NCBI RefSeq assembly: GCF_017488845.2
Contig: NZ_CP083375.1
Coordinates: 131,835 to 195,834, forward strand
Direction: 5' to 3'
DNA from: Ensifer canadensis
GTDB taxonomy: Bacteria > Pseudomonadota > Alphaproteobacteria > Rhizobiales > Rhizobiaceae
Length of the DNA: 64,000 nt
A program made the position numbers and the translations under genes. Positions 37,501-46,100 of the stretch are shown piece by piece. The first letter of the stretch is position 1; each line of letters starts with the position of its first letter. The notes under the pieces were generated by a model, which searched no databases, was not told where the DNA came from, and saw nothing but the letters and a program-made list of their open reading frames with translations.

Positions 37501-39940
37501 CTATCGCGTTGCCGTGTTGGCGCGGGACGAAGCACATTTCGCGGAGCTGCTCGAATGTATTCTTTCGCAGAAAGCGGATCCGAATATCCTTTGCAATATT
37601 GCCCTGATGACAAGCGAGGATGAGGTGGATGCAAGAACGATTACGCTCGATGAAGCGGATCGGTTGAGATTTCAACACGAGGCGCGAAAGGGCGTTGCTG
37701 ATTGGAAGACAGCCCCGTTCGACCGGGCGGCGCTGTGGTTCGTCCACGGGGTCGAATTCGACGCGAGAGGTTTCTTCCGCGCTGAGGAGCTCGTGCCGCT
37801 CTCGCTCCCGGGCTATCCGTTCGCCGACACGCGCAGTTGGTTGCTCCCTACGTTGGCGGCCTCCACCGAGCAGGCCTCGCCGACCGTTGAAGGACCGAAG
37901 GACTGGCTGTTGCAACAGGTCGCGAAGATCACTGGCAATCGTTGGCAGGAATTGCGCCTGGATACGGGCTGGAATGCGATGGGTTTCGACTCGTTGATGA
38001 GCATCCGATTTGTGTCGCTGATCAATGAGCAGACCGAAGCGAATGTCCAATTGGTGGACCTACTCGATAGGGAGACACCGGGGGAATTGCTCGATTATCT
38101 GACTGAGTTGGAGGCTTTCTCCCGGCCAGAACACGCATTGCAAAAGTTAGAGCAAGCAATATCGCAGCCCCTGCCTTCCGTACAATATCCTTGGTTCGAG
38201 AGCCGCTTGGCCAGTCTGCCTCGCACGGTCGGCGTGACCAGCTTTACCCTAGAGGCTATAGCGTCGGAGCTGGATCAGGAGGAGCGGCAGTATGTCATAT
38301 CCGACGTGCTTGCCAGCGGCATCGCGATCTTCAGGGATACCGATAAGGTGGTGCTGGTTGCTCCACGAACGGTCGATATCGACGACCAATTGGGGTGGTA
38401 CTCAAAGGAAGTCCTGAACGCCAGCTTCAATTCCCTGATCCCTGGTCGCCTTTGGGTGCCGATTTCCCAGGAACAGGAACGGAATTTGTACATCACGGAA
38501 GAGATGAAGAGTACCGCCTGGAACGTCTTTCATATCTTCCGCTTGCAAGCTGTCGATGTCGACCTACCGCGTCTCCAACATGCATTGACCCTGTTGGCAA
38601 GGCGGCAGGACCTGTTGCGGACGCGCTACTGCAAGTTTGGCGATGTCCATTCGCAATGCATTTCCGAGCTGGTTTGCGTATCTCTCGACTATATCTCCAT
38701 GCCCAGTTCGGAGGCTTTTTATCAGTTCATCCAAGGTCAACGCTCTCATCAATTGCTGGAGGGGGACGGAAGCAGTCCGATCAAAATGTGGCTGACCGAG
38801 ACAGACGGAACTTTCTATCTTGGTCTGGTCGCCCACCATGCTCATGCAGACGCCTTCACGTCCGGCCTGCTTTTCTCGCAACTGATGGAGACCTATCAGG
38901 CGCTCACAGAACAATCCGATGCACCGGCAGATCGGGAGCACGAGCTGGAGCAATATTGGCTTTACGCGCTGCAGCAGTACGACACTTCGGTCTTTGGCGC
39001 CAAGGAGCAAGAGGAATACTGGCGCGACAAGCTTGACGGCGTGGATGTCGCAATGCGGCTCCCCTATCGGGAGCACTCCGAAGCCGCGCCGTTGTCACGC
39101 AAGCTGGCGGCCAATCACATCAATCCGGTTTCTGAGGCCCTCAACGACAGCATTGCAAATCTGAACAGGCAGCACGGAATTTCCTATACACAACTGTTCG
39201 CCGCCGTCATCGTCGTTGTCCTTCAGAGGTTCCTCAGTAATCGCAGGCCGGTTCTCCAGGTCGTTCACAATCACAGAGATCGGGCTTCGCTCGCTGCGTG
39301 CCTGGGGGATTTCTCGAACATCGCCCTCATACCGTTCCAGCTGAAAGAAAATCAGAGCGTGATCGAGTTCCTGAGCGATGTACGCAAGACATTGTTGGAT
39401 GCCTTGCAGAACTCCAAGGTGCAATTCAAACAGCTGATGGAAATCGCTGGTCTCGATGGCTATCCGGAGTTTTGCGATATGCGCGGCGACATCATCCTGG
39501 ACAGTGCCGACATAGACACCGCCAATGTGAATATCGCCGGCAAACATGGCGTCTCAGCCTACATGGACGCCGTGTTGGAGCAGCGCAAGATCCATTTTCT
39601 AGAGCAGTCTCTTGCCTCGATATTCTTTCAGTTCCTGAAGCTCGATGGCCGCCTGTACATCTTCCATTCCTACGATCAGGCGTCGTTCGAACATGAAACC
39701 ATGCAGAAATTTCTGCATCTGGTCGTGGACTTCGCCGATGCGATGCTGCGGGACCTGAACAGGCCGATGTCCGATCTGGTCACGGAATTTCAACAGCAGG
39801 GCGCTGAGATTGCACCTGATGTTAGCGAGCCCCCGGATAATTCCCAGGTCACAGATGTGCGGCAGAGAGGCATTATCGATTTGCTGGAACGGCTCAATCG
39901 TGGCGACATCTCAATCGGTCAACTGCACAACTGGGTGTAA
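24866..39940 (+). CDS. Trans-AT PKS/NRPS protein 1 (FR901464/spliceostatin-like loading and first modules)
   Basis: This 5024-aa multidomain synthase has domain order hotdog(MaoC-like)-SDR-FkbH-ACP / KS-KR-ACP / KS0-ACP-ACP / TE / KS0-ACP / C plus a docking tail. There is no AT domain, so malonyl units must come from a trans-acting AT outside the window. The FkbH domain points to a glycerate starter. Two of three KS domains lack the first catalytic His and a thioesterase sits in mid-protein. I chose ATG 24866; the frame extends 6 codons to a TTG without a better ribosome site. The C-terminus (IIDLLERLNRGDISIGQLHNWV, split here after GDIS) resembles a helical docking element for protein 2. Known relatives are the glycerate-primed AT-less FR901464 and thailanstatin systems; that likeness is inferred from domain order. 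Confidence 0.9.
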   Translation: MATTSFFGENANSVDGIHTFTNSDVSAFASISRDFNPLHMNRNYARRSPFGGCIVHGAIAVLAALEKTGISEPVRVKELSVNFKNPIFCDQKYTYQLDQDGEDSCIISLRDGSTALMQLCISWAPLTGSAELELAEVMTPPANGSDEASCEACDYVEDALLGDIELSGTYSPKGLQDYYPIAYRVFGRAVLEVVSLCSFLVGMKLPGKRALFSSMQLTFEARGTNGELGYSHKTQFYNPGYGLLETELSVHAAHSVVAHGQLKSFVRKEFNDRPVADYLAKIPDGERGLLAGKVALVTGSARGLGASMVKSLAALGCHVYLNFLSSEAQARAIADDLEDNGLAVTLYRGDASDSDWCDGLRTELLEKHGRLDILVCNACQPPLRMEEEESTASRRAEYIAHNRQMVEAPITTFSDLLEQSGGVCAAISSTMVETKPKGFSHYVELKQQVEAVLAKLAEEHPSIRTLIARPANLLTEMSNTPARIFNAISPDDVAMQVVNALVTTTDHTKLITEFGTGKAKSNASAIMLTGSFTLDPLIEEFKEWLDFLPRDYVVQQTGYSQIMPDLLNPASLLNTDSGTVNIVFLRIGDWVHERKDYWGPAGLNLSKGEDFIRQVAEEFATALGEFCRRSRAWQLLVVCPEPGLDPEDRRGAALIEEIQAQLLTLDKDTPNLTTVIARDHHAVYDIDSHLIGDASRDRIAHIPFVQDYYRFLALLCVRTLNAKMQKPYKVVVLDCDNTLWKGVCGEEDDVNNLTIDHEFSEFQRSMKGLLEKGYILCLCSKNREEDVWKVFDQHPGMVLTREDIAASKINWQPKSENIQALADELNLGLNSFVFFDDNPMECAEVRAGCPDVVTICLTESNLRFSRWARLLWAFDHLTHTSEDSSRTQMYREQSQREQFKKSVVSFREFLEGLGLEVAINPLTADLVDRASQMTLRTNQFNNTTIRRDQSEIASLPESEGLRPLVIQVTDRFGDYGTVGLVTYRFEENCLFVESFLLSCRVLGRAVEDRILQRLLAIAEDARLDELHIGFVPSKKNTPFLQFLDKLSPEKTLPGNGASDGISRYVYDRRSLQLLLDNQVYLEQKTVAKEAPKAPFVLATDDVQFDVDYVRIAERSSVAFGDLEDSSRKMPAAKAAGRERSANARNGNYQGRPTELVLMIKTLFAKALAISPDQISEHEELEKYGLESIDIVNITVAISKVVPSLSPTFLFEHRTLHSIVQSLQRDYGLAVPSGLPVDALVSEAPDLQRNITAQPSTSRDDVAVREDIAIIGLHGNYPGAESMDDLWRILRAGECRIAPLPEARRQLMERSFPGISASLRGSMDRAGYIDDIDRFDAEIFGITPKEAELMDPQQRLFLQVVWGLCEDAGYTKQTLDRSTGVFVGVLSNDYAMYANLHALQHAEQYRHTDYYQIANRVSYHFDLHGPSIAVDAACASSGTAFHLACQAIRAGNCSAAIVGGVNLILHPSRLIQYTQTGMLSNNGRCQPFGQGADGTLLGEGVGAVLLKPLSQARLDGDNIYAVIKSSWVNSGGKTNGFTVPNPIAQAELIQQALREAVLPIQSIAYVEAHGTGTSLGDPIEVSALSRAFHSLGDGGHRKIGSIKANIGHTESNAFIAGLSKILLQFKHRQWAPTLTSDEANKAINFSTAGFEVQRVLSDWDVQPAGAGSPEVSPPIAACISNFGAGGSNVHVVLQEYRQEKVADRDDGSIARYLVPLSANKQEQLPLMCRRLHDLLKGSDLTATDIASVAYTLQIGRQPMDHRVIFVVSDMDELLKALEEFSSGVSESPAWLSARTAARDALGSYLDQQGDMQELLKKWVGEQDYHRIARLWLHGFSMPWAELYTNAPPSKISLPTYPFRGRSHWLEHAYIPRQAGFVQSPMAAITQFSEEENPVNDAANFFEPVWIETDIAKSSSMPSLFEDRRIVFCGLDHEQRAKLEGELRNSEVTHCFLPHIGEGAFADGAVALFTYIQDLLKSGLRKSTLLQVAAVSGDQHESWTGLAALLKTATQESPLLSGQFVELNAEQEAKNWLTLLQDEMQHGKDVIVRYRSRRQVRTWRTLPLAPQPLPLSNVEKPGGPRNYLITGGSGALALVCAQWVGMIDDSATIFLLARSDYSSIAGSARGQEIESLRKQGLRIEYRQVDVSNGPALANCVDDIRIVHGDISGVIHCAGVIRDAYLLRKSPIEFREVLSAKVAGTVNLDRATRDQPLDFFVLFSSISAVLGNPGQGDYSVANAFMDEFAHYRNRLSLDQKRLGRSVSINWPLWSEGGMALDPELAGMLEQQHGLASISNEQGRQMLHGILASAKPQVFVGTGDYAAAANTLRASEWLHPERGGGEALLPETEPSRELCGVGEEGPSAQDLYPYLKQMLSDVTKLDVADIDEHKALQDFGLDSVMIAKLNKALAEDFQQLPRTLFYEYSTLEALAGYLVGQGLRQKAPTEKLVSVNRMPARLKKDTVDHVGLADRPISASGYRLSALRSRSGEAVSETLVDGAGRRQQPIAIVGMAGRYPNAGTLDAFWQQIHAGASQISEIPAWRWYGETASGDGNIHASLQGKKGAFLEGFAQFDPSFFQIAPIDAYSIDPQERLVLMTCWEALENSGYTRQRLKEQHGQRVAVCVGATKSGFNYVSSEGSVSGQVNSTSFSGMANRVSYFLDVKGPSIAFDTMCTSSITAIHHACQYLQHGDCELAIAAAVNLYLHPNDYLALQKLGMLSDEARVHCFAAEGTGFIPGEGAGAIILKRLDAAIADGDRIEGIISATALSHSGRTHGYTAPSLAQQEQLIRDVIEKSGNDVDDISYVESAANGSSMGDAIEWGALKNVFRSRQTPCLIGSVKPNTGHLEAAAGMAQLSKVVAQMKHQALAPTLIDERRLDHDLLADSGLQLVTDGRPWSGFDGSHKCLVTAAGAGGTYAAMVVEQAPSDADCGKAAREPLVAITLSARTVDALKRIAGNLSDHLAAHPEYEIEDIAYTLHVGREAMKIRTGFVVASRQELMRKLSAIALARSGDVASMFIVGGEVGGFASPGEVGFSQERSGLEAVVREWVKGGAVNWLDVYPNRGPDGHPRLLALPAYSFDSREYWRSVAPAQEKLRQTSRHPDATAVASVGIVPEAEAISMDMYEQGSREPHASGASEQTSGLVTRSTIDRQVKNAVRELLHFQKTDEIDDNATFFELGIDSIRMVGFVDDMAKALALSLEETVLFDHPTVMQFCQHIFRLLSGHAVAATDPGETDRLASAAVQPASARNGGLKDSISHEILTDVIRRLKDAVKEILHYPASEILDDDVTFFELGVDSIRMVSFIDQLSEKLALELEETVLFDHPSIIGLAKHMVERLDIGGTGDAGNTADMELSDSLQSSPLSSAELQENVLRYGRGAYEEIVPLQCEGDGPILFCLHPASGDVAMFSKLVTGVGTNCRIIGIKARGFLTKKPACADAEEMARYYAELIQAVDPVGPYHLMGASMGGVAAYAVARVLQQAGRHVKSIFMLETPLITRERDQDIFSLDEVQNWLTNANFLMIAMLHLDPAFRQRKKAGAIKWPDLVITASELTTADGVEISTDTIEDRLVERIVHRGVRQSPDILRLRLRSMSETHRNNLRCMREYRWQPLPRPSEIEILMFRTESAKATSDEVYNPNYLHKLQRDLGSMLPLLDTWTEKMPQVKTVIADGKDHFDLCNHSIGSQQVIGPILASMNREATLERDVETTPPPQGSQVWIGSGSAALAPAISPAGSPLTVVPRDGFKVAVIGMSARFPGAENVEAFWRELSAGKSLLQPYPADRFASSELEDEALEHGCLFERIDGFDHAFFNISPNEAQMMEPSERLFLQEAWRAVEDAGLVPDRLAGSHWGVFAGSGGDYNLHVQNILGIAPHVSQSTLPGRVAYHLNLNGPTVSIDAGCASSLMAVKHACDSLKLGQCNVAIAGGAMVYSTRNLISTSHYYRLLSRESQVNGLGAEARGMLPGEAVATVVLKPLEEAIRDGDRIYAVIDAWGSNHNGRTQGIAAPSGAAQAELLSSTYRQFGIDINSLDFFEANASGSPLGDKVELQGLNKVFDQRPERSIALGTVENNVGHSFAASGMAHLLKAILALHHEVIPATPNIDPNNSVLGKEPGPFYINSQAQPWPRRPEARRAGVSSYSATGINTHLVISDWLPPTSPAIEEGSAGPVLMAISAHTSDALHQRCRDLLEHLTGNANKPLSLRQLSANLLSRRHHQRYRVAVLARDEAHFAELLECILSQKADPNILCNIALMTSEDEVDARTITLDEADRLRFQHEARKGVADWKTAPFDRAALWFVHGVEFDARGFFRAEELVPLSLPGYPFADTRSWLLPTLAASTEQASPTVEGPKDWLLQQVAKITGNRWQELRLDTGWNAMGFDSLMSIRFVSLINEQTEANVQLVDLLDRETPGELLDYLTELEAFSRPEHALQKLEQAISQPLPSVQYPWFESRLASLPRTVGVTSFTLEAIASELDQEERQYVISDVLASGIAIFRDTDKVVLVAPRTVDIDDQLGWYSKEVLNASFNSLIPGRLWVPISQEQERNLYITEEMKSTAWNVFHIFRLQAVDVDLPRLQHALTLLARRQDLLRTRYCKFGDVHSQCISELVCVSLDYISMPSSEAFYQFIQGQRSHQLLEGDGSSPIKMWLTETDGTFYLGLVAHHAHADAFTSGLLFSQLMETYQALTEQSDAPADREHELEQYWLYALQQYDTSVFGAKEQEEYWRDKLDGVDVAMRLPYREHSEAAPLSRKLAANHINPVSEALNDSIANLNRQHGISYTQLFAAVIVVVLQRFLSNRRPVLQVVHNHRDRASLAACLGDFSNIALIPFQLKENQSVIEFLSDVRKTLLDALQNSKVQFKQLMEIAGLDGYPEFCDMRGDIILDSADIDTANVNIAGKHGVSAYMDAVLEQRKIHFLEQSLASIFFQFLKLDGRLYIFHSYDQASFEHETMQKFLHLVVDFADAMLRDLNRPMSDLVTEFQQQGAEIAPDVSEPPDNSQVTDVRQRGIIDLLERLNRGDISIGQLHNWV
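28660..32165 (+). other. Module 1: KS-KR-ACP
   Basis: The KS has its full triad (Cys1433 in DAACASSG, His in VEAHGTGTSLGD, His in NIGHTES). The KR (31096-31830) has TGGSGALA, Ser (LFSSISA) and Tyr (GDYSVANAF). The ACP has Ser2395 (GLDSV). Predicted product: a 3-hydroxy chain extended by two carbons. No DH domain is present, although an FR901464-like acyl group needs an alkene. Confidence 0.85.
32365..34870 (+). other. KS0-ACP-ACP with KS active-site His lost
   Basis: Cys2669 (DTMCTSS) is kept, and so is the later His (NTGHLEA). The HGTGT box, however, reads VESAANGSSMGD: His is Ala at 33275-33277. Such KS0 domains normally accept and pass on a chain without extending it. Two similar ACPs follow (34285-34520 and 34620-34870), sharing FFELG(I/V)DSIRMV and LEETVLFDHP. 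Confidence 0.85.
34980..35950 (+). other. Embedded thioesterase domain
   Basis: An alpha/beta-hydrolase type I TE with ILFCLHPASGDV at its start, nucleophile Ser3461 in GASMGG, and His in DGKDHFDLC. TE domains usually end an assembly line; this one is inside the protein between two KS0 domains. It could hydrolyse stalled chains, transfer an acyl group, or be a relic. Confidence 0.85.
36086..38115 (+). other. Second KS0-ACP
   Basis: The KS keeps Cys3896 (DAGCASSL) but the HGTGT box is FEANASGSPLGD, with Asn4031 (36956-36958) replacing His; the distal His remains (NVGHSFA). The ACP (about 37900-38115) has GFDSLMSI. No reductive domains. A second non-extending station. Confidence 0.85.
38450..39940 (+). 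other. C-terminal condensation-type domain with HHAHADA motif, plus docking tail
   Basis: The fold features of an NRPS condensation domain are present (RQDLLRTRYC; LVAHHAHADAF; a late LQVVHNHRDR segment). The active-site box is HHxxxDA in place of HHxxxDG, with the catalytic second His kept. Protein 2 begins with its own C domain, so two C domains meet at the interface. This one could catalyse dehydration, O-acylation or nothing. Confidence 0.75.
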
Positions 39941-40170
39941 TGGCCCGACGGAATCTTCCGCGATTGCGGCTCCAGTGGAATGACGTTGAGAAATGCGTCG
40001 GCAGGCAGAGCGGATACCTACCGACCTAACAGGGAAGCTTAGCTGGCATCTTGTTTCGCCGCGCTAGTCGGCGTGGGAGTGATGCTGTGCCGACATACTC
40101 GCATAGATTGTTGTATTGTTAGGTGACTAAAGTTATGGTTGCTTAATGAATGAGAGAACGGAGCAGCCCA
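39941..40170. other. Gap between the two PKS genes
   Basis: A 230-bp non-coding gap is wide for adjoining synthase genes. It holds a short hairpin (CGCCG/CGGCG, 40057-40073) without a U-run and an AT-rich segment at 40100-40145 that might be an internal promoter. No gene seen. Confidence 0.5.
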
Positions 40171-43100
40171 ATGAATGTGGTGAACAAACCGATGACGCCC
40201 GAACATATTCAGCGCAGCTATGAGAAGGGGCAACTTACTCAAGCCGATGCCGAAAAATTGCTTTTGCAATATTATTCCGTCGCGGCCGACGCTCCGCTCT
40301 CGCAAAATCAGCAAGGCATCTGGTCCCGCCAGGCGTTATTCCCCGCGGATCCCTTTTACAATGTGGCTGTTGCCTGCGTTGTCGGGGATAATTTCGACAA
40401 ACACTGCTTCCGTCGCGCGTGTCAGCGGTTTTTGAACAGCAATCAGGTGTTGAACACTCATATCTCCTTTAGTGGTGGTGAGGTATTGCAGCGGGTCAAT
40501 CCCCGCCAGGAGATGTCATGGCGGGAAATTGATCTGGACGGCGAGTTGCCGGAATGCCTGGATCAGATCAAGCAAGACGCGCAAACCCCATTTTCAATCG
40601 ATGACGGCGTTCTTTATCGGATCAATGTCTATTCGCTGAACTCCGGCCGATATGTCGTTCTGCTGGCCGCTCATCATATCATCTGCGACGGCAGCTCGAT
40701 CAGCCTGTGGCTGTCGACGATCTGGCAGGATTATCGTTCTCTTCTGCAGGGCCGGCCATTGCCGTGGCAGGAGACGCATTCGAATTTCTTTGATTTCGTG
40801 AAATTCGAATCCGAATACATGAATTCGCCGGCAGGGCGCAAAAGTCTATCCTTTTGGGAAAAACAATGTGCTGACGGCCTGCTGCCGTTGGACGAGCGGT
40901 TCGAACTGGCCCTCGGGTCAGAGGATGCGTCGGTTTTCGCCACCGACAAGATCAGCTTTGAGATAAAAGGCGATCTTGCCGATCGCTTGTTCAATTTCCG
41001 GGAAACCAAGAGATACAGCGCCTCCACCGTGCTCATGGGGACGTTCATGCTGGCCCTGTCGGCATGGCGCGGCAAGCAGCGTTTCACCATGGGATTGCCG
41101 ACGCTGGGGCGGCCCAAAAGGGAGTTTCAGCTAACCCTCGGCAATTTCGTCAATATGATGCCGGTCGCCTGTGACATCGATCCGGCGCAGCCCTTCTCCA
41201 AGTGGCTGAAAGCATGCCATCGCTATGTCTATCAGGGGCTCGATCATTCCTATCCCTTCGCCGGTTTACTGCGTGCGATCAAGCAGGATAACAGCCGACG
41301 CGCGGCGCTGCAGGCTGTCTTTACCTACCAGAAATTTGACGCGGCCGTGGACATACAGAGTCTGCCGGAAAAGGTGGCGGATGTCATCGAGATCTCGTTC
41401 CTCGACGAGATCTATCAGAGGGATGAATTTCCCGTAACCTGCGAGGTTTACGAGCTAGAGGGCGCGTGGAAGGTCAACATCAAATATAAAACCGGCATCA
41501 TCGACAAGCGAGACGCGCTGTCATTGCGAAGAGCCCTGGCATCCGTTCTCGACAATGCGCTGCTCAATCCGGAGGCCACCCTCGGCTCCCTGCTTCCTGT
41601 CGGGAAGGACATCGATGACGAGCCGACGGCTGTTCCTGCTTCCAATGGAATTTCGTCTGACGTCTCTTCCAAGTTTTCTTCGGCTGCGGTCCATCAATCC
41701 GACAGTCTGGACCAGCGCTTCTCACGGCAATGCGCCCTTGCGGCAACATCGATCGCGCTGACCTACAAATCCCGCGACGTGAGCTATTCAGAGCTGGAAC
41801 GTGACAGCAGCATACTTGCGTCGTGCCTGGCCGCCCGTGGGGTCAAGCCGGGCGATCTGGTGTTGTTGTGCATGGCGCCGTCTCCGGATCTCATCAAGGG
41901 AATTCTCGGCATATTGAAAGCGGGCGCGGCCTATGTGCCGCTCGATCCTTCGTCTCCTCAACAGCGTCTCGATTATATCCGTCAGGATTGCCGAGCCCGA
42001 TTTGCGGTCACCAATTCAGAGTGCGAGGCGCTGGTCGCCCAGGTCGAAAACTGCGTCGTGGTGGATCGTGATTGGCGCGCGATCGCGAAGGTGGCGCGGG
42101 GTCATACGCTCCCGCTGCCCAGCGCGAAGCCCGGGAATCTCGCCTACGTCATCTACACCTCCGGGACCACCGGTCATCCCAAGGGCGTCATGGTCGAGCA
42201 TGGCAATGTCCTGCGCCTTTTCGACCAGACCAACCACTGGTTCGCTTTCGACGGCAACGACGTATGGACCCTGTTTCATTCGCCTGCCTTCGATTTCTCC
42301 GTATGGGAGATATGGGGCGCCCTGCTCTATGGCGGGCGGCTGGTCATTCTGGATGCCGAGCAGCGACGGGACACGGATGCGCTGCTGGACTTACTGGTCG
42401 ATGAAAAGGTCACCGTCTTCAATCAGACGCCGGCGGCTTTCTATTCGGTCGTGCGGGCGGCGACAGAGGAGGCCGACAAGCGGATATTGCATCTACGCTA
42501 CATCATTTTCGGCGGAGAGAAGCTCGATTTCTCCCAGCTGACGCCATGGATGGATCTCTACGGGGACCAGAGCCCCCAGCTGATCAACATGTACGGCATC
42601 ACCGAAACGACCGTGCATGTGACCTATTGCCCGGTGACCCAGGAAAGGTGCCGGAACGCAAGTGCGTCTCTCATTGGAAATCCCATACCCGACCTGGAAA
42701 TCCATCTGTTCGACGAACGCATGGAACAGGTCAAAAACGGTGAGACCGGAGAGATCTACGTTGGCGGCGCCGGGGTGGCTCGAGGCTATCTTAATAAGCC
42801 AGAACTTACACAGCAGCGTTTCATTCCGCATCCCCGTAATAGCGCGGAAAGACTGTACAAGACTGGAGATCTGGCGCGCTATAGCGCGAATGGCGAACTG
42901 GAATACATAGGACGCAACGACAGCCAGGTGAAAATACGCGGCTTTCGTATCGAATTGGGCGAGATCGAAGCATGCCTGAACCAACACTCGCAGGTGGCCA
43001 ATTGCGCCGTGGTCGCGCACGAACATGAGGGTGGCAACAAGCATCTGGTTGCCTATTGCTGCACCAGGCGGTCCCAGCACGCGCCGGTCGATCTGGGCGA

Positions 43101-46100
43101 ACTGCGCCAGTTCATCAAGCAGCAGCTTCCTGATTACATGGTGCCGGCTTTTTTCGTCGAACTGGATGAATTGCCCATCACCGGCAACGGCAAGGTCGAT
43201 CGCCGGCAATTGAGCCTGAGGCCGATCGCTGCACCGTCCGAACCAAGTGCTGCCGCGGCAGCTTTGACAGAAACGCAGGAACGAATTCTGCGCCTTTGGC
43301 AGCGGGTGCTGAAGATTGCTCCCGCCCATATCGACCAGGGATTTTTCGAGGCGGGTGGAGACTCGATCTCGGTCGTTCTTCTGGCCCGAGCCCTCGAGCA
43401 GGAATTCCAGTGCCAGTTTCCGGCGGTCAATCTGTTCAAATACACCAGCGTTCGCGAGATCGGCGATTACATCCAGACACTCACGGACGGCGAAAAGGCG
43501 CAACTGCCCACGGCGGTTCCGCCTGCGGACGAGCGGGAGAGCGGACCGGTATCCCCCATCATTCCGGACTATTACGAAGACAGTCTCGCCATTGTCGGCA
43601 TTTCCTGTGAATTTCCGGGCGCAAAAGATCACCGTCAATTCTGGGAAAATATACTGGCCGGCAAGGAAAGCGCCGAGCATTTGTCTGGACGGGCGCTGGA
43701 AGAAGCAGGGGTCGAGCCATCATTGGCGGCACATCCGGATTATGTGCCGGTGCGCTTCACCATCCCCGACAAATATGCCTTCGATGCCGAGTTCTTCGGG
43801 CTTTCCGCCAAGGTTGCCGAGTTTGCCGATCCGCAGTCGCGTCAGTTGCTGATGCATGCGTGGAAAGCCATCGAGGATGCGGGTTACGACCCCAAGCAGT
43901 TGGAGAGTACGGGCGTCTTTGTTGCCACCGGCAACAGCGGTTACCAGACATTGCTGGATAATGCCGAGGATATCGAGCAGAACGACCGCTATCTGGCCTA
44001 TGTGATGTCCCAAGGGGGCTCCACGGCTGCATTGATTTCCTATCACCTGGGATTGACCGGCCCTAGCATGCATATCGGTACGAACTGCTCATCCTCGCTT
44101 GTGGCGATGGATGCTGCGTTCAAGAGCTTGCGGTTGGGTGAATGCCGGTATGCCCTGGTCGGAGCATCCACCCTCTTCCCCCATCCCAATGCGGGCTTTC
44201 TCTATCAACCCGGCCTCAATTTCTCCAGCACCGGCCGTTGCCGCACCTTTGATGCCGAAGCTGACGGCATGATGGCCGGCGAAGGCGTGGCCATGGTGGT
44301 CCTAAAGAACGCACGGCAGGCCGTGGAGGATGGTGACTCGATTTACGCCGTGCTGCGCAGCGTGGCGGTTAACAATGACGGGCGCCAGAAGAGCGGGTTC
44401 TATGCGCCAAGCGTGCAGGGGCAGAGCAAGGTGATCCAGTTGGCGCTGGATCGAGCGCCGGGGGTCAGTGCGGACTCTATTGCCTATGTCGAGGCCCACG
44501 GAACCGGCACGCGCCTGGGAGATCCGGCGGAGGTCATGGCCATAAACGAGGTTTACAGCCGCCATGCCGATGCGAAGCAATTCTGCGCCATTGGATCGGT
44601 GAAGCCCAATGTCGGTCACCTGGACACGGCGGCCGGACTTGCCGGATGCATCAAGTTGGCCATGGCGCTCAAGCACCGGACGATTCCGCCGTCGATCAAC
44701 GTGGAGACGCCCAATCCGTCCATCGATTGGAAGGGATCGTGTTTCTATGTCTCCCGCGAGGCTTCGCCATGGCCCGAACATACGCAGCCGGCGCGAGCCG
44801 CGCTCAGCTCCTTTGGTTTGGGCGGAACCAACGCTCACGCGATCATGGAGGCTTGCCCGGAGACATTTCCCGTGTCTGGCGATGCGCTCCTGGAGCAGGG
44901 AGAGCCGCGCAGAAGCATGCTGATCCTATCGGCAAGGGAGCCGCATCTACTCCCAGTCATGGCACGCAGCCTATTGTCCTTCCTGAACGATCGGCCGCAT
45001 CTGCCGCTGAGTTCCGTTGCTTATACTCTCCACATTGGCCGCAAAGCCATGCGCCATCGCCTTGCGGTCGTTGCGTCCGATGTGGAAGAGGCAGGTGCGC
45101 TGCTGAGCCAATACGCCGAGATGGGAAGGGATGCAGACGACGTCACCCCGCCGAATGGCCTCTATGTGTCGAGTTCGGATGAACGTGCCAAGGCGACCCC
45201 CGCGCAGGTCGACGCTTGTCTTGCCCGTCGTGATCTATCGGGTCTGGCCGAGCTTTGGGTTGAGGGACAGGACATATCGTGGCAAGAGCTTTATCGTGGG
45301 CAGCCGACACGTCGGGTGAGCTTGCCCACCTATCCTTTCTCGCGGCGCCAATTCTCCATCGCTAGAAAGCCGAGCGGCTATCGTCCCGAGAGTACTGACG
45401 CCGGTCTGCCGCACGTCGGCGGAGTATGGCCTCCCAAGGTGTTGGCCCATCGCCAGAGCGAAGGCGCCCAGCAAATCCAACTTCAATTGTCGGGTAAGGA
45501 TTTCTATCTGAGCGACCATCTGGTCGATGGGATTGCAGTACTGCCGGCGGTGATGACGTTCGAACTCTTGCGGGCAGCGGCCGCTTCGGCCATGCCCGTC
45601 CCCGACGGGCAATCCTTATGCTTTGAACGAGTGGTGTGGTTGCGTCCGGTGACTTGCAGAGATGCGACAGTGTCGCTGACGATCGATCTGCCGCCTTATC
45701 AAGCCAGTCAGAACCTGCAGTCGCCCGGCGCTTTTTCGGTCAGTGGAGCCGATCCCGAGACTGGCGAGCAGGTGGTTTTCAGCGAAGGTCATATTGCATT
45801 CAAGCCGAATGAGCAGGTGAAGGCGGTTTATCGGGAACGTGGCGAGCATTCCGTCTCCCCGGTGGAGCTGCAACGGCGCTTGGCCGACAATCGTATCGAC
45901 GGGTTGCAATTCTATCGTTGGCTGGAGGCGGGTCGTGTGCGATATGGGCCGGCCTATAAAGGTCTGGTGGAGGCCGGCTGGACCAGCCGCGAACTCTACG
46001 CGCATATACGCCTTCCAAATTCGGCGTCTCGGTCCCTGGCCGATTTTCCGTTGCATCCAGCCCTTCTCGATTGTGCACTGCAGGCGAGTGTCATTCTCGA

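Noticed and set aside
42493..43680. 395-codon minus-strand frame
   Set aside because: Antisense to the A-PCP-KS region; composition is a shadow of the coding strand.
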